The notes below the pieces were generated by a model. It saw only the letters and a program-made list of their open reading frames with translations. It searched no databases and was not told the DNA's origin. Source: Branchiostoma floridae (Eukaryota; Chordata; Leptocardii; Amphioxiformes; Branchiostomatidae). From it: a stretch of 64,000 nucleotides of DNA. Shown piece after piece: positions 47,848 through 60,800 of the stretch; positions within the stretch are counted from its first letter, which is position 1, and each line of letters starts with the position of its first letter. Location: contig NC_049980.1 in the NCBI RefSeq assembly GCF_000003815.2, forward strand, positions 33,882,830-33,946,829. Reading direction: 5' to 3'. The position numbers and the translations under genes were made by a program.

Positions 47848-49236
47848 GAGGTGTACTGCTGCGTGACGTCACTCTCCAAGCAGATGTTAGGGAGGCTTTC
47901 CCTTCCTGTGTCAGAGGGTCGGTTCATCACCGAAAAAGAGAGTTGAGAAAATGTAAGGATTTAACCTCGCCAACATTGGCTTGGTGACTTCCCAGGAGCA
48001 ACAGAGGAAAATGAAATGATGTAAGAATCCTAGAATATTGAGAAGTGCCAGGAAGTATTTGCTATTGGAGGATGGTGCACAATATCGGACAACTGAATCT
48101 ACATCCACGTCATGCCAACACAAGAAGGAATTATGAACAAAGAAGGGACTTTTCACCTTTAAGATGTGATGGGAACGATTGTTGCTGTAGTTTTACTTAG
48201 AACGTTCAACCTGAGGTAACATAGGCCAGTAACCCTGTGTTCTTTTTCCATTTAATTTTCATATAACCTCAAGACCATATGATGGTTGATGTAAATCTGA
48301 ATGATTATTCTATCCTTTAATACTGGAAAATTTTACTTAGCAGTCAGATACATTAGAAGGGTAGAGAAAGCTTTATTTTGTTGTGAAAAAATGACCTCCA
48401 TAAAAAGGAATAGAAATAACTTACTCCTGCGATATAAGTTATAATCATGGATGCTGAATTATGAAAACGAAACATTTACTGTTGTTCTAATGGACCAAAA
48501 CAGTGGTGAAAACAACAACAACAAGGATATGTTATTCCAGCCACTATGTATACAATAGATATGCATTAATAAAGACTCACTTTTTAAATATCAAAAACAT
48601 TTGCCTCATTGGCAATTTGTACAGTAGAACTCTTTCACAATCTTTGATACAAATTTACAAAATCATGGATATAAACTTGTTAAATCTTGTAACATACAAG
48701 ACAATGGAAACATAAATTTTGGAATAAAGAAAAGTGATGCTTCCAGTTTCTCATTGTAATTTCTGAAAGCTTTTTGTAAGATGGTTTCTGCTGAAGTTAC
48801 TAAGAAGAAATGTAAGAAATACAATATGTAAATCAAACTGGGCAGTGTTTATATGATCTTAGTATGGTCAGAAAAGGGAATGGTCCAAAACAGGATTGGC
48901 CAATGGAATACAAAATACAGTCAAACCTGTACAAGTGACCACCTCTACATAAGGACCACCTGGCCATAGATATACAGTCCAACCTGAACAAGTGATCATC
49001 TTTACACAAGGACTGCCTAGCCATTGATATACATTTTGGACAGTCAAACCTGTACTAGTGACCACCTCTACATGATGGTTGTAGATAAATTTCCCCATTG
49101 AAACAAGCAATAAGAACCCTGTCTATAGTGACCCCCTGTCAAAACAGACCAGATTTTATCTTTTTCCCACGTGGTCTACTTGGACAGGTTTGACATTTCT
49201 GCCCAATAAAAATGATCTGGAAACCATCAGCATGTG
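47848..49236. other. Convergent 3' region between PhyH and BDP1
   Basis: A solo CTCTCCAAGCAGATGTTAGG terminus at 47873, candidate AATAAA signals for PhyH, and at 48910-49195 the interspersed CAAACCTGTACAAGTGACCACC repeat. No exon supported. Confidence 0.65.
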
Positions 49237-50348
49237 CTAGCTCTCTGCCTCCAACCCTGCCGCAGGCTTCTCCGCCGTACTGTCTGCATCCGGCTGCTCT
49301 TTAGCCATCTCTGTCACGATCTCTGTGATCATCTCCTCCCCGATGACAACCGGTACTTCCTCCTCCTCTTCCTGTTCCTCCCCCCTCCTCCCCTCCATCT
49401 GCATCTGTTCTAGGATGTCCCTCGCTGTCAGATGCTCCCCGGTTACGAAGCTTAGCGACAGGCGCTCTGAACCTCCGCTGGTGTTACCGTCCAGGGAGGT
49501 GTTGTGTGCGGAATTGGAGGACGGAACTACGACAGAGACTGTTTGCTGTCTGCTTGGTGAGGTGTTGTGCGAGACAGAACTGGTCGGCACGACGACTGAA
49601 ACCGTCTGTTGTCCGCTCTGTGAAACAGAACTGGTCGGCACGACGACCGAAACCGTCCGCTCCCCGCCTGAACTTGTGTCCACCACCGGGATGACCAGAT
49701 GGTACTGGGTGGCGCCGGAGTCCGTGGCCGTCCGGTTTCCTTCGTCATCCGTGAAAACCAGTTCTTCGACGTCACCCACCACGACACTGCCGTTCAGTGC
49801 GGTGCCCTGGATGATGGGATGCTGTGTCTCCGACGGCTCGAACCTCACCGGACTCTGAATCATCACTGTCTCCACCATTTCGGGTTCGCTTTCCTGCTCC
49901 CTTCTGGGCGACTGGAGGCCCCTTTCTGCCGTCCTCGGGCCGGTCTCCCCGGGGATGTAGAGCCAACGTTTACGTGGCGAGCTCCCGACGGCCCCCTGGC
50001 CTGGGGAGAATCGGGGAGGGCTGCCGATGGGCGATGCACGGTTCACCACGGTGGGTGGCCGCGGGCGCTTTTTCGTCGGTTCCACGTTGATACTGAAGGT
50101 TTGAACGCGTTTGGGTTGCCGCCCGGCCCGCGTCGGTCCTTTCAGCATCCGGACAATTTTTGTTTCCTCGTCTTCGTTTTCATCATCCGCATCCTCCGTT
50201 TGTTCTCTCCTGGTACCCGCCTCATCATCATCTCTGCTAACATCCGGGCGGGCGGAACTGTAACCAGGGAAACCTGCTGCGTTCTTGGGAGATGCTGTCA
50301 GCGGCGATGGCCTCACAGCCTCGCCATCTCGTTCCCCAAGGGCCTTTC
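49237..50348 (-). CDS. BDP1: BDP1 last exon: acidic C-terminus with VVVP repeats
   Basis: Disordered Pro/Ser/Glu-rich tail. ERTVSVVVPTSSVSQSG, QQTVSVVVPTSSVSHNTSPS and RQQTVSVVVPSSNSAHNTS are three tandem units. Then GEEQEEEEEVPVVIGEEMIT, ending GLEAES. No known domain. Confidence 0.93.
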
Positions 50349-53300
50349 CTGGAGAAAGTAAAGAAAATATTGTAATTTCCTTTAATTTTGTAAGGAGTCA
50401 ATTTTGCTGTGAAAGATTTTCTTTTCACCCTGTTTTAATTTCACAGTTGAAACAATTAAGCAGCAAAGATCATTAATTGATTGATTGATTTAAGGGCTCC
50501 TGGTCATCAGGACAGAATGTTAAATCATGGTCCTGTATTGTTTGTGCTAGACGAAAGGAGCTAGGGGACCTGTAATTTCTGTACATAGCGCCTGTCCTCT
50601 CTGTCACGACATTTGCAAGACTAGATCTTTTGTGTGCTGAAGTGTTTTGAGGTCACTTAAATATTTCATTTACTTAAAACACTTACAATGAGCCTGTAAA
50701 TACTGTACACAGCATCTGCCCATTCTGTCCTCTATGATGGACAAATATTGGCATGTAAAGATATCAAAACAGATTCCATTGAAGCAAGCAGAGTCTGCAA
50801 GCAAAATTTGCCCCTCAAACTGCAGGAAATAGCATTTCAGAGGGTCTAGATTTCAACATTTTCCAGGGAGAAACAAAATCCTGGACCCACCTAGGATTGC
50901 CATGCTTTTGGCGCTCAACAGGATTTCCAAAGTCAAAATCCAAGGGATGGAAAAAAACTTCAGGCTGGCTAGAACACTGCGGCAGACTTACTTTTCCCTC
51001 CAGACTGGCCGTATGTCTCGTCATTTTCCGCCCCCCTCGGTCTCCCCTTCCCCCTCCTGGAGGCCTGGTCCTTCCTCCTCCTCTTCTTCTCATCTTCTGA
51101 GTCGGAGTCTGACTGGTCGAAGATGGACTGGTCAAACTCCTGTCTCAGGGCTGGGGGGAGAGACAGAAAAGTTTTCTTACAACTCTTCATTCAGATTAAT
51201 TTTTAACTGACTTACTTCATGCAGTTTTCAAACAAAAACAGTTTGCAGTGAAAAAAAGGACTTTTGCAGGCGTAACATTTACCTCCTCATGGTCTAGCAC
51301 AATAAACTACTACTCTGTTTATTCTTACTCAAACATATTCATATACATAACAAATGCATTTGCTGACCACCCCCTCCAGCTCTGTCCTGTCCCATGCTAT
51401 ATAATCTAATAGAATGCCACAGGATATGTGTCACACCTCCTGTAACCATGGTGAAAACCTAACCTCCACCAGGCTCCACAGGTCACTGGAAAAATGGTAG
51501 AAATTGGCAAAACTGTACTCCTCAGCCATCTAAATCTGGCGTGTTTTCTGTCTTATTTGGCCAATTTCTATTATTTTTTCACCGACCCATGGAGCCCGGT
51601 AAAGGCTAGAGAAAACCATCTGATCCATGTCATTATTTGTTACAACTTGTCATACAGGCTTACTATCTATCTCATATCTCACTCTTTGTTTACAGAATTG
51701 AAGCGAAAATGAAGTACATCTTTTTTAGTATTACACCCATTTTCTATTATCATTTCACAATTATAACTTACAAAGTGCCCTGTCCACCAGGTTCCTGTTC
51801 TGTTTCTCCTCCTTCTTGAACTTGGCCTTGAGCTGTGCCCGTGTTCTCTTGGGCAGCATGGCCGCCATCAGGGTGAAGTCCGTGCCGACCGTGCTCAGCG
51901 CTTTGTAGAACTTGATCGTTTCTGAGGAGGAAAATCAAAATTTTGTAAATACAATGTTTTTGCTGCATGAAAAGATGTAGAATACTAGAAGTGATACAAA
52001 CATAAAATGATAAAGATTATGATAAAAGGTAGAAGCAAAACTTGAACTAAGACATAAATAATATCTATCAGATGAAAAAATGAAAACAAATGAAAAATAC
52101 ATCACATGATTAATCTCAAACATTAGTTAATTATCATTTACTTGTATTTCTTTACTGTACATTGTTATATATATTGGTTGTGTGAGCTGGGCTCCTTGGG
52201 AAATCAGTCTGTGCCTGATTTCAGGACCACCCAGTCGTTTCTTATCAAGATGAATAAATAAATAAATAGAAGGAATAATTAAACCTTAATTAATATGTCA
52301 AGAATAATCCATGTTTGAGGGAAGAGGGTCAGCATCAGCGCTGTCTCCAGCTTTAAATTTTTTTCCGTCCAGGTTCGGGAGCCCATGTTGCTAAATCTGT
52401 TATTTCAAGCTTAAGAAGACACATTTTCATTAGTTTTATGTCATGAAGTTCAGATTTTTGGGATGGATGCAGTGAATTCTTTTTCCGTCCCAACAATCAA
52501 ATTTCCGTCTCAGGACAGAACAACGGGTCCTGGAGACAGCCCTGGTCAGCCACTCTTCTTCTTACATCATCAAAAGAAGAAGAAAGTACCTTTCATGTTC
52601 CAGGCCTGCGTCTGCGGCACCTTCTTGCGGAAGCTGGAGTAGGTCGTGTTGGACTCGTCCTCGCGGATGATGTCACTGTCGGAGCCCGCCTTCTTCGCAG
52701 GCGTGGAGACAGTCAGACTGAACGATGGAGTGCAAGGTTACTCCAACATCATCAACACCGTAGAAAAATGCTTTACTCCCAACACTGGGATTAACACTAT
52801 AGGGACTTACCCCTTGTCAAGAGTCAGGAAGTATATTTCCAACTCTTTTAATCAACTTAAAAGCAACTACTAACACAGGGCATGGACCCTCCTCTGTCCC
52901 AAACCCCCCACGAGCGAGGCTGTTTTCTGTATCTAGGTCACCTGTGGGCACTTCTAAATCCTTATCAGTGGCCATCACATCCCAGTAAATTTTCAGACGG
53001 ACTCAGAACTCTGTTGACCTTGTTTGCAGAATGAAGTGTCAAGAACGCACTGCTTTTGCAGGAAGGGGGCCATAAGTATCAGAAAGTTTATGTCACACCC
53101 CGTCTCTGTTGTTTTTAACATCAATTTGGGTAAATTTCACAGTGATTGAGATAGAAATAGGAGCAGGTCCCAAGAAAAGAATAGTTTACAGATACATACA
53201 AACATTGTCAAGCTAGAATCATAATCTACCATGTGAATATGTCTTCTCCCTTTGTGATGTGTGTAATGGTTTATTGAGCAAAAACATATCGCCACATTCG

Positions 53301-56300
53301 CAGCCTAACGGCTGAATTGCAGTTGCAATATCACAATAGAATAAACGCATTCGATCAATGTCCAACAAGGCAAAAATGTAAGAACAGTTATGGTTTATAC
53401 ATCTGTAATCAAAGTTTGGCCAGATACATTAGAAAAATGAAAAAAAAAATGTAGTATCTTCAGCAAATGAAGGAAAATAATTACGTCTGTTCATTAAGAA
53501 CGATGGTTCCGTCCTCGGCCACCCTGACCTGGGGCACCAGGAGGCTGTCATCAGCTGGGTCTTCCTCTGCTGGGGGCGGGTCTTGGCTGGAAAAGGTGAT
53601 TATTAATGAAGAAATGTTCAACATTTATTTGCATAACAGACACTTATGTTTTCCCTGAAAGGGGAATACATATTGTTTTTTCTGGCAAGTTCTTTTTATT
53701 TCTTCTTCTGTCAGGAACCAATCAGAGCTTAGAACTGCCATCAACATCAATTTGGGTTAATTATGCGACCAGTAAGGGAGAAATAGTCAAGACATAAGAA
53801 TAGTTTACAATAGTTTATAAATACAAGCAAACAATGTCAAGGTAGAATTATAATATACCAAAAAAATCCAATTTCTCCTCACTTCTTTGTGATGGTGACA
53901 ATGTAACAGATATGTTTTATAATCAGAGCTTAGAACTGGGTTAGCATATTAGCTTTACATTGTATAATTATTTTTGTACCCACACACAATACTATAGGGC
54001 GAGCCTAAGTGGTCCCTTACCTGCCCTCCTCCTCCAGCATCTCTTCCTCCCTCTCCTCCTCCTGGTCCCTCTCACTGGTAACATCAACATCCTGTCTCAC
54101 CTGCTTCTTTTTCTCCTTCAGCTTTTTGGCCTTTTCTTCTGTTGATCTGGAGTAAAAGAAATAAGTTAATATCCCACAGGTTCTTCTTTGAGTCTTCATT
54201 TAAGCTCAAATCAGCCAAGTAGTAGCAGTATCCAGTATTTGATTAAGCTCAAAACAGCCAGCAGGCCACTTTTCATTGAGGTCATGAGGGAGCAGGTAAG
54301 GGTCAGATAAAACATAAAGATACATGATTACATTATAGTGTTATGTAGGTATGTTCGTCTGTATTTATATTGTACACAGTATATGGGTCAGCTGTGACCA
54401 GTGCAAGCTGCCTAGGCTGACTAACTGTAACGAATTGTTTCATTGTTAATAAGTACAAAATTATTACAAATCAAAAAAAATATCTTCATGTCATTGAAAG
54501 AATAACTTACTTCAAAACACGATTTAAAAACTGATGAAAAGACAATCACTTTAGGTTTGAAGAAAGAGCTTTTGAAACTCTGACCTGACTTTTAGATCTA
54601 AAAAATGAAACAGTTTGGAACTGACTTCATCATGTTGAACTTGGGGTTGTAGTAGATGAGGTCAGCCATGGTCATCCTGTTCTTGTCTGGAGGTTTGCTC
54701 TGGTTGTGCCGCTGTCTGCGTTTGGCGGGGCCCTGGGAGGTAATGACAATCACACAGACCACATTACAGCTACTCAAACACTAGGAGAAATATGATATGT
54801 GTCCTTGCACTCACACTCGCTTATCAGTGACTCACTATCAGTCACAAATCAAGTACACATCTCCAATTTTGGGTGCACAAAAGTGCAGACATATTCAGTA
54901 TTTCCAACCGAGTACCTTACTTCTTAGTACATTTGCTAAACTTTCTTCCAACACAAAGTTACACGCGGATCAAATTTTCATCAACCACTGTTGCCGTCTT
55001 CAGGATCAATAGTGATGGTCACTCTTGCAGATATATGACGTCAGCAATCGGTCACTGGTTTTTGATAGTGATTGGTCATCAGTATTGATCCTGAAGAAGA
55101 CGACAGTGGTCATTGAAAATTTGACCCTTGTATATATACCTTTGTGTTTTAAGAAAGTTTAGCATTGTACTATGATTACCACCAACACAGATAAGCTTCC
55201 ATGATACTTTACCTCTTCTTACCCCTTCTTTTACAATTTTCAGTATAGTAGTAGTATCCGTTATTTGATTATAATGCTGCTGGGATCCCTGACACAGGGG
55301 AAGGCAGCAGTGGTCAGTGACAGAGATCTGAAGAGATCTTGTTGAAGAGTAGGTTTTATATCCCAACTATGATTTGATATGCAAAAGAGTTGAAGACAAG
55401 TTTTAGTGGTACTTTACCTCTTCCTCCTCCTGCTCCTTCTCCCTGCGCCTCTCCGGCTGGATGTTGGGCGTGTACATCCCGCTGACCCGCCTCTCGCGAT
55501 GCGGGATGGTCAGCGGCCGCTCCGAGCCGTCCCGACCGTCCACGCTCGACGTGGAGTCCAGCCTCCGCCTGGGGATCACCAGCGGGGGAAGGTGGCGCGC
55601 AGGCGGTTTGCTGAAAAGGAGAAAAGATGTCATGTGTCACGTAGAAGACTGGATATGGTTTTGAAACGGTCAGACGTTTCGGATAGAATCCACTATCCTT
55701 CATCAGTGACACTGAAGTGATCTGGAGGAAACACTTTTTAGTCTTTTATACTCTAACTATGAATGGAGACAATTTCAGATGTCCAACAGGAAACGTTGTT
55801 CTTCCAGAACTCTTCAGTGTTACTGACGAAGGATAGTGGAATCTATCCGAAATGTCTAACCGTTTCCAAAACCATCTCCAGTTGCTTGAGTAACTACTTT
55901 TTGGCGTATCTTATTACCTGGATGTCTAACCTACATCGACGCATGTAGAAGACTGTCCATAACAGTACTGTCAAGAGAAGAGTCAATGATCATTCTTTTT
56001 TTGTACCTCTGAGTATGAAAGGAATGATGTACACAAATTACAGACAAGCGAGTAATTTACTACAGGTGAGTCCAACAAGTTAGCTTCATGAAAGGTTCAG
56101 AATGTGTTACCGACCTGCTGAAAGGCTCCGACACCCTTTGTACGGGCGGCGGCTCCTGGAACTGTTTTTGCCCCGAGTCTTCCTTCTTCTCTTCGTTACC
56201 GGGTGTCGACTCCTTCTCTGTTACCGCGGCAACAGGTTTCCCAGTAGTCGCCGCACCCTGTCTCCGCCGACCCAGGTTCGGCACCGCCATGACGCGCTTC

Positions 56301-56851
56301 CTGCGCCCTGCGACCGTGGCTGACTTCTGCCCATCTTTGTCAGAAATCTTTGCATCCTTCTGGGTTTTGACGGTTGGAGCACTGCTCTTGCTTTTGTCAT
56401 CGCTAGAAGCCTTGACGTCTTTCTGACTTTTGTCTTTTTGACTTTTCACTGCTGCAGCATTGTTTGCAGTCTCATTTTTGTCATTGCTTGACAAAGTGTT
56501 GTTGTCAGTGGTACCCGTATCAACATTTTTGTCAGGAATCTTTTCAGTCGGTCCTGCAGATTCTTCCTTCAGCTTGCTGGATGCTTTGTCTGGTGGTTGA
56601 GGAGGTTTTACTGAGGAGTTTGAGTTTGTTTTCCGAGGCGGCGGTGTGGAGACATTTTTAACTGCAGTTTCAGGCTGCTGCTTGGCTTCCTGCTCGGCTG
56701 CTTGAGCGGTCACTTTCTCCTGCTTGTCGGGAGCTTTTGGCTCCTTGTTGGTGACTTTGGCGGGTGTTTCTTTAGCAGAGGGAGCCTTGCCTCTGGACGC
56801 AGCTGCCACGGACTTGACGTTCGGCCGGAAGACTGCCCTCGCTCGCCGCAT
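49237..56851 (-). CDS. BDP1: BDP1, TFIIIB subunit B'' (RNA polymerase III initiation), 937 aa
   Basis: Part of TFIIIB with TBP and BRF, recruiting Pol III to tRNA, 5S and U6 genes. Coding exons: 56851-56115, 55610-55418, 54732-54626, 54146-54021, 53586-53485, 52717-52590, 51921-51772, 51150-50992, 50348-49237 (2814 nt, one frame). The N-terminus MRRARAVFRPNVK matches the family start, followed by a Lys/Ser-rich region. PPDKNRMTMADLIYYNP (311-346), SLLVPQVRVAEDGTIVLNEQ and NTTYSSFRKK match human BDP1 in order. An extended SANT domain (about 455-512) includes VGTDFTLMAAMLPKRTR and KFKKEEKQNRNLVDRAL. The last exon is long, acidic and has VVVP repeats. Much shorter than human BDP1 (about 2600 aa), which has an expanded C-terminal repeat region absent here. 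A 5' non-coding exon is predicted at 61801. Confidence 0.95.
50795..50935. repeat. Solo copy of the hAT-interior block
   Basis: GCAGGAAATAGCATTTCAGAGG, GGTCTAGATTTCAACATTTTCC and GGCGCTCAACAGGAT match 42815-42935 inside the 41536-43341 element. It lies within 60 bp of a BDP1 exon. Confidence 0.75.
51772..51921 (-). CDS. BDP1: BDP1 exon: SANT domain
   Basis: It encodes TIKFYKALSTVGTDFTLMAA and KRTRAQLKAKFKKEEKQNRN, the Myb/SANT fold of B'' that contacts TBP-BRF and DNA. Confidence 0.96.
54626..54732 (-). CDS. BDP1: BDP1 exon: conserved MTMADLIYY motif
   Basis: KPPDKNRMTMADLIYYNPKF corresponds to the conserved (R/K)MTM.DxIYY region before the SANT domain in animal and fungal B''. Confidence 0.95.
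54936..55166. mobile_element. Inverted-repeat element in BDP1 intron 2 (about 230 bp)
   Basis: Outer arms GCTAAACTTTCTTCCAACACAAAG face CTTTGTGTTTTAAGAAAGTTTAGC. Inner ACCACTGTTGCCGTCTTCAGG faces CCTGAAGAAGACGACAGTGGT. ORFs here are palindrome artefacts. Confidence 0.8.
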
Positions 56852-56871
56852 GTTGGCACGGTCCAACGGCA
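56115..56871 (-). CDS. BDP1: BDP1 first coding exon
   Basis: Acceptor TTCTTTCCAG at 56872, then 20 nt of 5' UTR before ATG 56851 (CCAACATGCGG). Low-complexity Lys/Ser/Thr/Ala sequence with KGKAPSAKETP-like and SQKDKSQKDVKASSDDKSKS-like stretches, including short SQKD repeats. Confidence 0.9.
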
Positions 56872-57119
56872 CTGGAAAGAACAGAAAATATTGAAGCTTA
56901 GCTGGGCCAACTTACTCAACAAGAAACAGATCAAGCAAAGCTATTCCCTAAAGTGCCAGATGTTTCATTATCTCTATCTTGCATCAGTGACTGAGAATGA
57001 AAAACAACAAGTGTAATCTTCTGGCTCTTGAGACAATTTATCCAGCTGCTTGATTTATTATGATTTATAATGTCCTTTCTGGATGTCTAACATTCAATCA
57101 ATGTAAAGTCCTATCAGAC

Positions 57120-57563
57120 CTATTTTTGTTGTTGTTGTTGTTGTTGTCCTCATTTACCGTCTATTATTTCGCTAGACGTGGTCTCTTGGTGCTGAGTAAC
57201 ACATGGTTCGCTTTAGAGTCAATAGTCTCTCTTGGTATTTAACTCTTGGTTCCTTGTGCTTGAGAGTTGTTGGAGGAGTTTCGAGGAGAGTACGTCGAAA
57301 CGGTGTGTACTCTCAATGTACTGGGAGAAGGCCATGTACATCTGTTTGTTGATTCCTTCTGACAGGTCTTCTCTCATTCCAGCCAGCGTGGTGATGTCGG
57401 TGTCTCTGCTGTCTCCTGCTGTGTTGTATGTCTCATATATATTCTCCACTTCTAGCAGCATGTGTTGTCTCTCCTTATCATAGCGAGGGCAGTGGTACAG
57501 GAAGTGGTTGGTGGTCTCCACAGCACCGCAGTTTGTGCAGCTAGGTGAGATTTCAGGGTTCAT
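57120..57563 (-). mobile_element. 5'-truncated LINE with (CAA)n tail
   Basis: The frame 57563-57219 reads SPSCTNCGAVETTNHFLYHC and then YDKERQHML, the C-terminal zinc-binding C-C-H-C segment of many non-LTR reverse transcriptases. Downstream on the same strand a (CAA)n run at 57124-57148 looks like the 3' tail. The RT core is missing. Confidence 0.82.
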
Positions 57564-57890
57564 CTATGTAAAGTAAAGTAGATTGGACACATTCCTCAAG
57601 CTACCGATGCCTTTTAATTTTGCACCGCAGTCATCCCTCAGTAACAAATCTGGAGCCAAATAGTTCCCATTTAAGAACTTTTATAATTTCAGCCAGTCAC
57701 CCAGGTGTGAAAGATGTTGGTAACTTTAGGAATGAGTTCAATCTACTTTATAGTCCTACCAGACCTAGTCTACCAAAGCATGCCAAAAAAAACCCAGTCC
57801 ATGACAGTTCATAAAATGGAAAGCTGACAGCTGTACCAATAATATCTGCCCGTGCCAGGGATATAATTCGCTGAGTGTCACAAACCGATG

Positions 57891-60800
57891 CACAGTGCAC
57901 GGGGAGGTAGGGTTTACGTAAGAAAAGTGTTGGAAAAACATCGGCGCATGCATGTGGGAATATGGTGGTTTTTCGTCGGCATTTACAGTGATCCGTCTTG
58001 TCCTTTGGATTTTCGCTGGAAAACCGTATTCCAATGTCGATTTTCCAATGATATAACGGCACTTATCCGATGGGCTTTTAACTTCCGACATTAATCTGAT
58101 GGCCTTCCGACGACAGTTAATGGTTTCATGTCGGTTTTTTTTTCCTACAGAGTTCCGATGCAGGTCACCTAGACAACAAGTAACAAACGTGGCAAATGGG
58201 ATTTCCCCGCTTGGATGTGGCCATGGCAACGCCACTGAGTGACGAATAGCTTCTTTATTGGTTACCATGGCTACTGAATGATTGACATCCGTGATCGTCG
58301 CGATTTGTTTTGTTTTCTCAGCTGTGGCGTTAAGAATATGAATAATTAAAGAAAAAAAGGTAACTTCAGACGATCACTTTGAACCCAGAAAATGTGGGTT
58401 CGAGCCCTTGATGCGACATTATTTTTTAATGTTTTCCCCGAAGGGCAAAACACATTGGCTTGACCAAGGAGTTTGTTTTGACTCCCTTTTTGTTGGGGTA
58501 GACAAACAAAACAAATTCTAAAGTGAGTTGGAAGACAAGCTGGACAGCTCCCCTAAAGGTATGTAGGGTAGGCCCCAAGGCTTCCCCTAGCAGAATGGCA
58601 ATCCAGTCGACCAACCACAGAGCAGACATCACGCTTCAGATTAACTTCATCAGCGTGAATGGCTGCTAACACATGCGCTTCCCCAGGTGATGTAGAGCAC
58701 ACAATTCATGCAGACAGTTGTCTATGCTTGCATACTTTAGAATGTGGTTTATAAAATGGCCACATTATGTATTTTTCACAAAACTGTACATAAAGAAACT
58801 GATTTAAGTGATATTGCCAAGAACAATCGCATATATTTCATGGTGCATCAAACCCATTCACAAAACATGTTTATTATTAGAGGAATTCAATAAATAAAAA
58901 CATTTAATAAATTATGTTAATGAGGTCCTGAAAACTCAAGGATGCACACACCACTCGTATTAAGTTGTCTACGCTTGCATACTTTGAATGTGGTTCTTAA
59001 AATAGCCATATCATAACCTTTTCACAAAACTGTACAAAAAGAAACTGATTTAAGTGATTTTGACAAGAACAATTGCGTATATTTCATTGTGCGCCAAACC
59101 TGTTCACAAATCATGTTTATTATCAGTGCAATTCAATGAATACAAACCTTTTGATAAATTATGTTAATGAGGTCCAGTTAATGAGCATTTTCTATTGCTG
59201 AGCCGTCAACCCAGTTGCTTATCATAGATAGATGGACCAAAAAATGAATACCACACTTTCTTGATTAAAGCACCTTTAAATTTGTTTGGGAAATAAAAAT
59301 GTTTTCTGACTGATCTGTTATGGACCTCCTACCTTCAACTACTATTGTACTATGTACATGTGCAACATATCTCTTGCGTATGCGGAAACCTTCTGGCGTC
59401 TTTCATACAATTTTTGCAGATGATTGCGGGACGTAAAGAATTTTTTTTTTAACGTTACGTGTTCTAATTCTGCGGAAGATTGCAGGACGTATTGCGGAAG
59501 ATGCAAAACGTCGGCAGAAACTTGAAGCGCATTTCATGGCCGTTACCGATGACACATCTTTTATAAAATCGTTAAAAGACGTTATGTCATCCACTTGCGT
59601 GAAAATATCTTCATGGCTTTCATGGACCCATTTCGACGCACAGTATTTTTAAACTACGGTGATTCAGAAAAAAATACTACCAATTATCGGACAGTGGTTA
59701 TCTTTTTTTTTATTTACTTAGGATTCACCTGGGTAGATAAGGGGGGGGGGCGAAGGAGGCCATATGACCGAAGGAGGCCATATATATATATAGGATTCAC
59801 CGCAAAGGCTCATGGAGCCACTCAAACGTTTTGGGTTATAATACTGTATTGTGAAAGATGTCTGTTAACCCTTGACTTAATCAATCAAACAATCAAAAAT
59901 GGTTTATTAGTAAAACAAAGTACTGGCAGCCAGGGGCTGAATTGTGACTTGTTGTACATTAAAATCTCTGCTTACTTAATATAATTAACATACACAATCA
60001 ATTTCTAGCACGTGATTGCACTTTAAAACAAATGATCTCGGAGAGAATTGCTGTTTAAGTGGATAGTTCATTTAACATGAATAAAAGCATACATAGTTTA
60101 CAGTTCATAAACATTGTCATTTTTTCTCGTTGAGAAGCCTTAGCATTGATGGTACAGGACTGTTGCGGAATCTTGTAGTGCGGAAGGTAGGTACGGTCAG
60201 TGTTTGTGAATTCCGCAGGTTACGGCCATGCGTCTGACCACGGGTTTGCGGTAACAGGTGTGCAGTTCTTTCTGACTTCTGCATACTGGATGCAAACCTT
60301 CGGCAGAGGTTGGTTCTTCTTTCCTCCAGTGTTTCAAGTCCACACTGTTGCAGGGCTGATGAGTAGTCAGTGTAGTTACGCCCGAGGATTGTTCGGCAGG
60401 CGCGTCTCTGTACAAGTTCCAAGGTTGCGGTCTGTTTGCTTGTAAGACTGTTGTGGTACACTGGTGCACAATATTCCAGAATAGGCCTGATAAATCCACA
60501 GTACACCGTTACCAAGTCAGCCACCGGTATTGAACGTCTTAAACAGTTTCAGATTGTACCCATGGGGAAGCAAGTCCGAGGAAGCTTATTCCATAGCGAT
60601 GTCAGGTTGATCCATCTTCTACCCGTATGGTCTGGCCAATGCTTGACCTAGTCTTTTTTATCAAGTGATAATATCCAGTCTATTATCTTGTTAATAACTA
60701 TAGTCTGTGTGGACTGTCTTTGGCTGAGTTCATGTTAACTTTCGAAACGTGTTAGTTCCTAGATTAGTGTTAGAATTAGAGAGTTAGTGTTAAAGTGACA

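Noticed and set aside
49699-50361. 220-codon plus-strand ORF
   Set aside because: Antisense shadow of the long GC-rich BDP1 last exon. The minus frame is supported by splice phase and family match.
56088-56426. 112-codon plus-strand ORF
   Set aside because: Antisense to the first coding exon of BDP1; low-complexity Leu/Ser composition, no homology.
57765-58268. 167-codon minus-strand ORF
   Set aside because: Spans the left end of the CACTA-like element; no recognised domain or splice support.
58379-58425. Possible tRNA (GGGTTCGAGCCC followed by T-run)
   Set aside because: Only a T-arm-like word. No acceptor, D or anticodon arms can be closed upstream.
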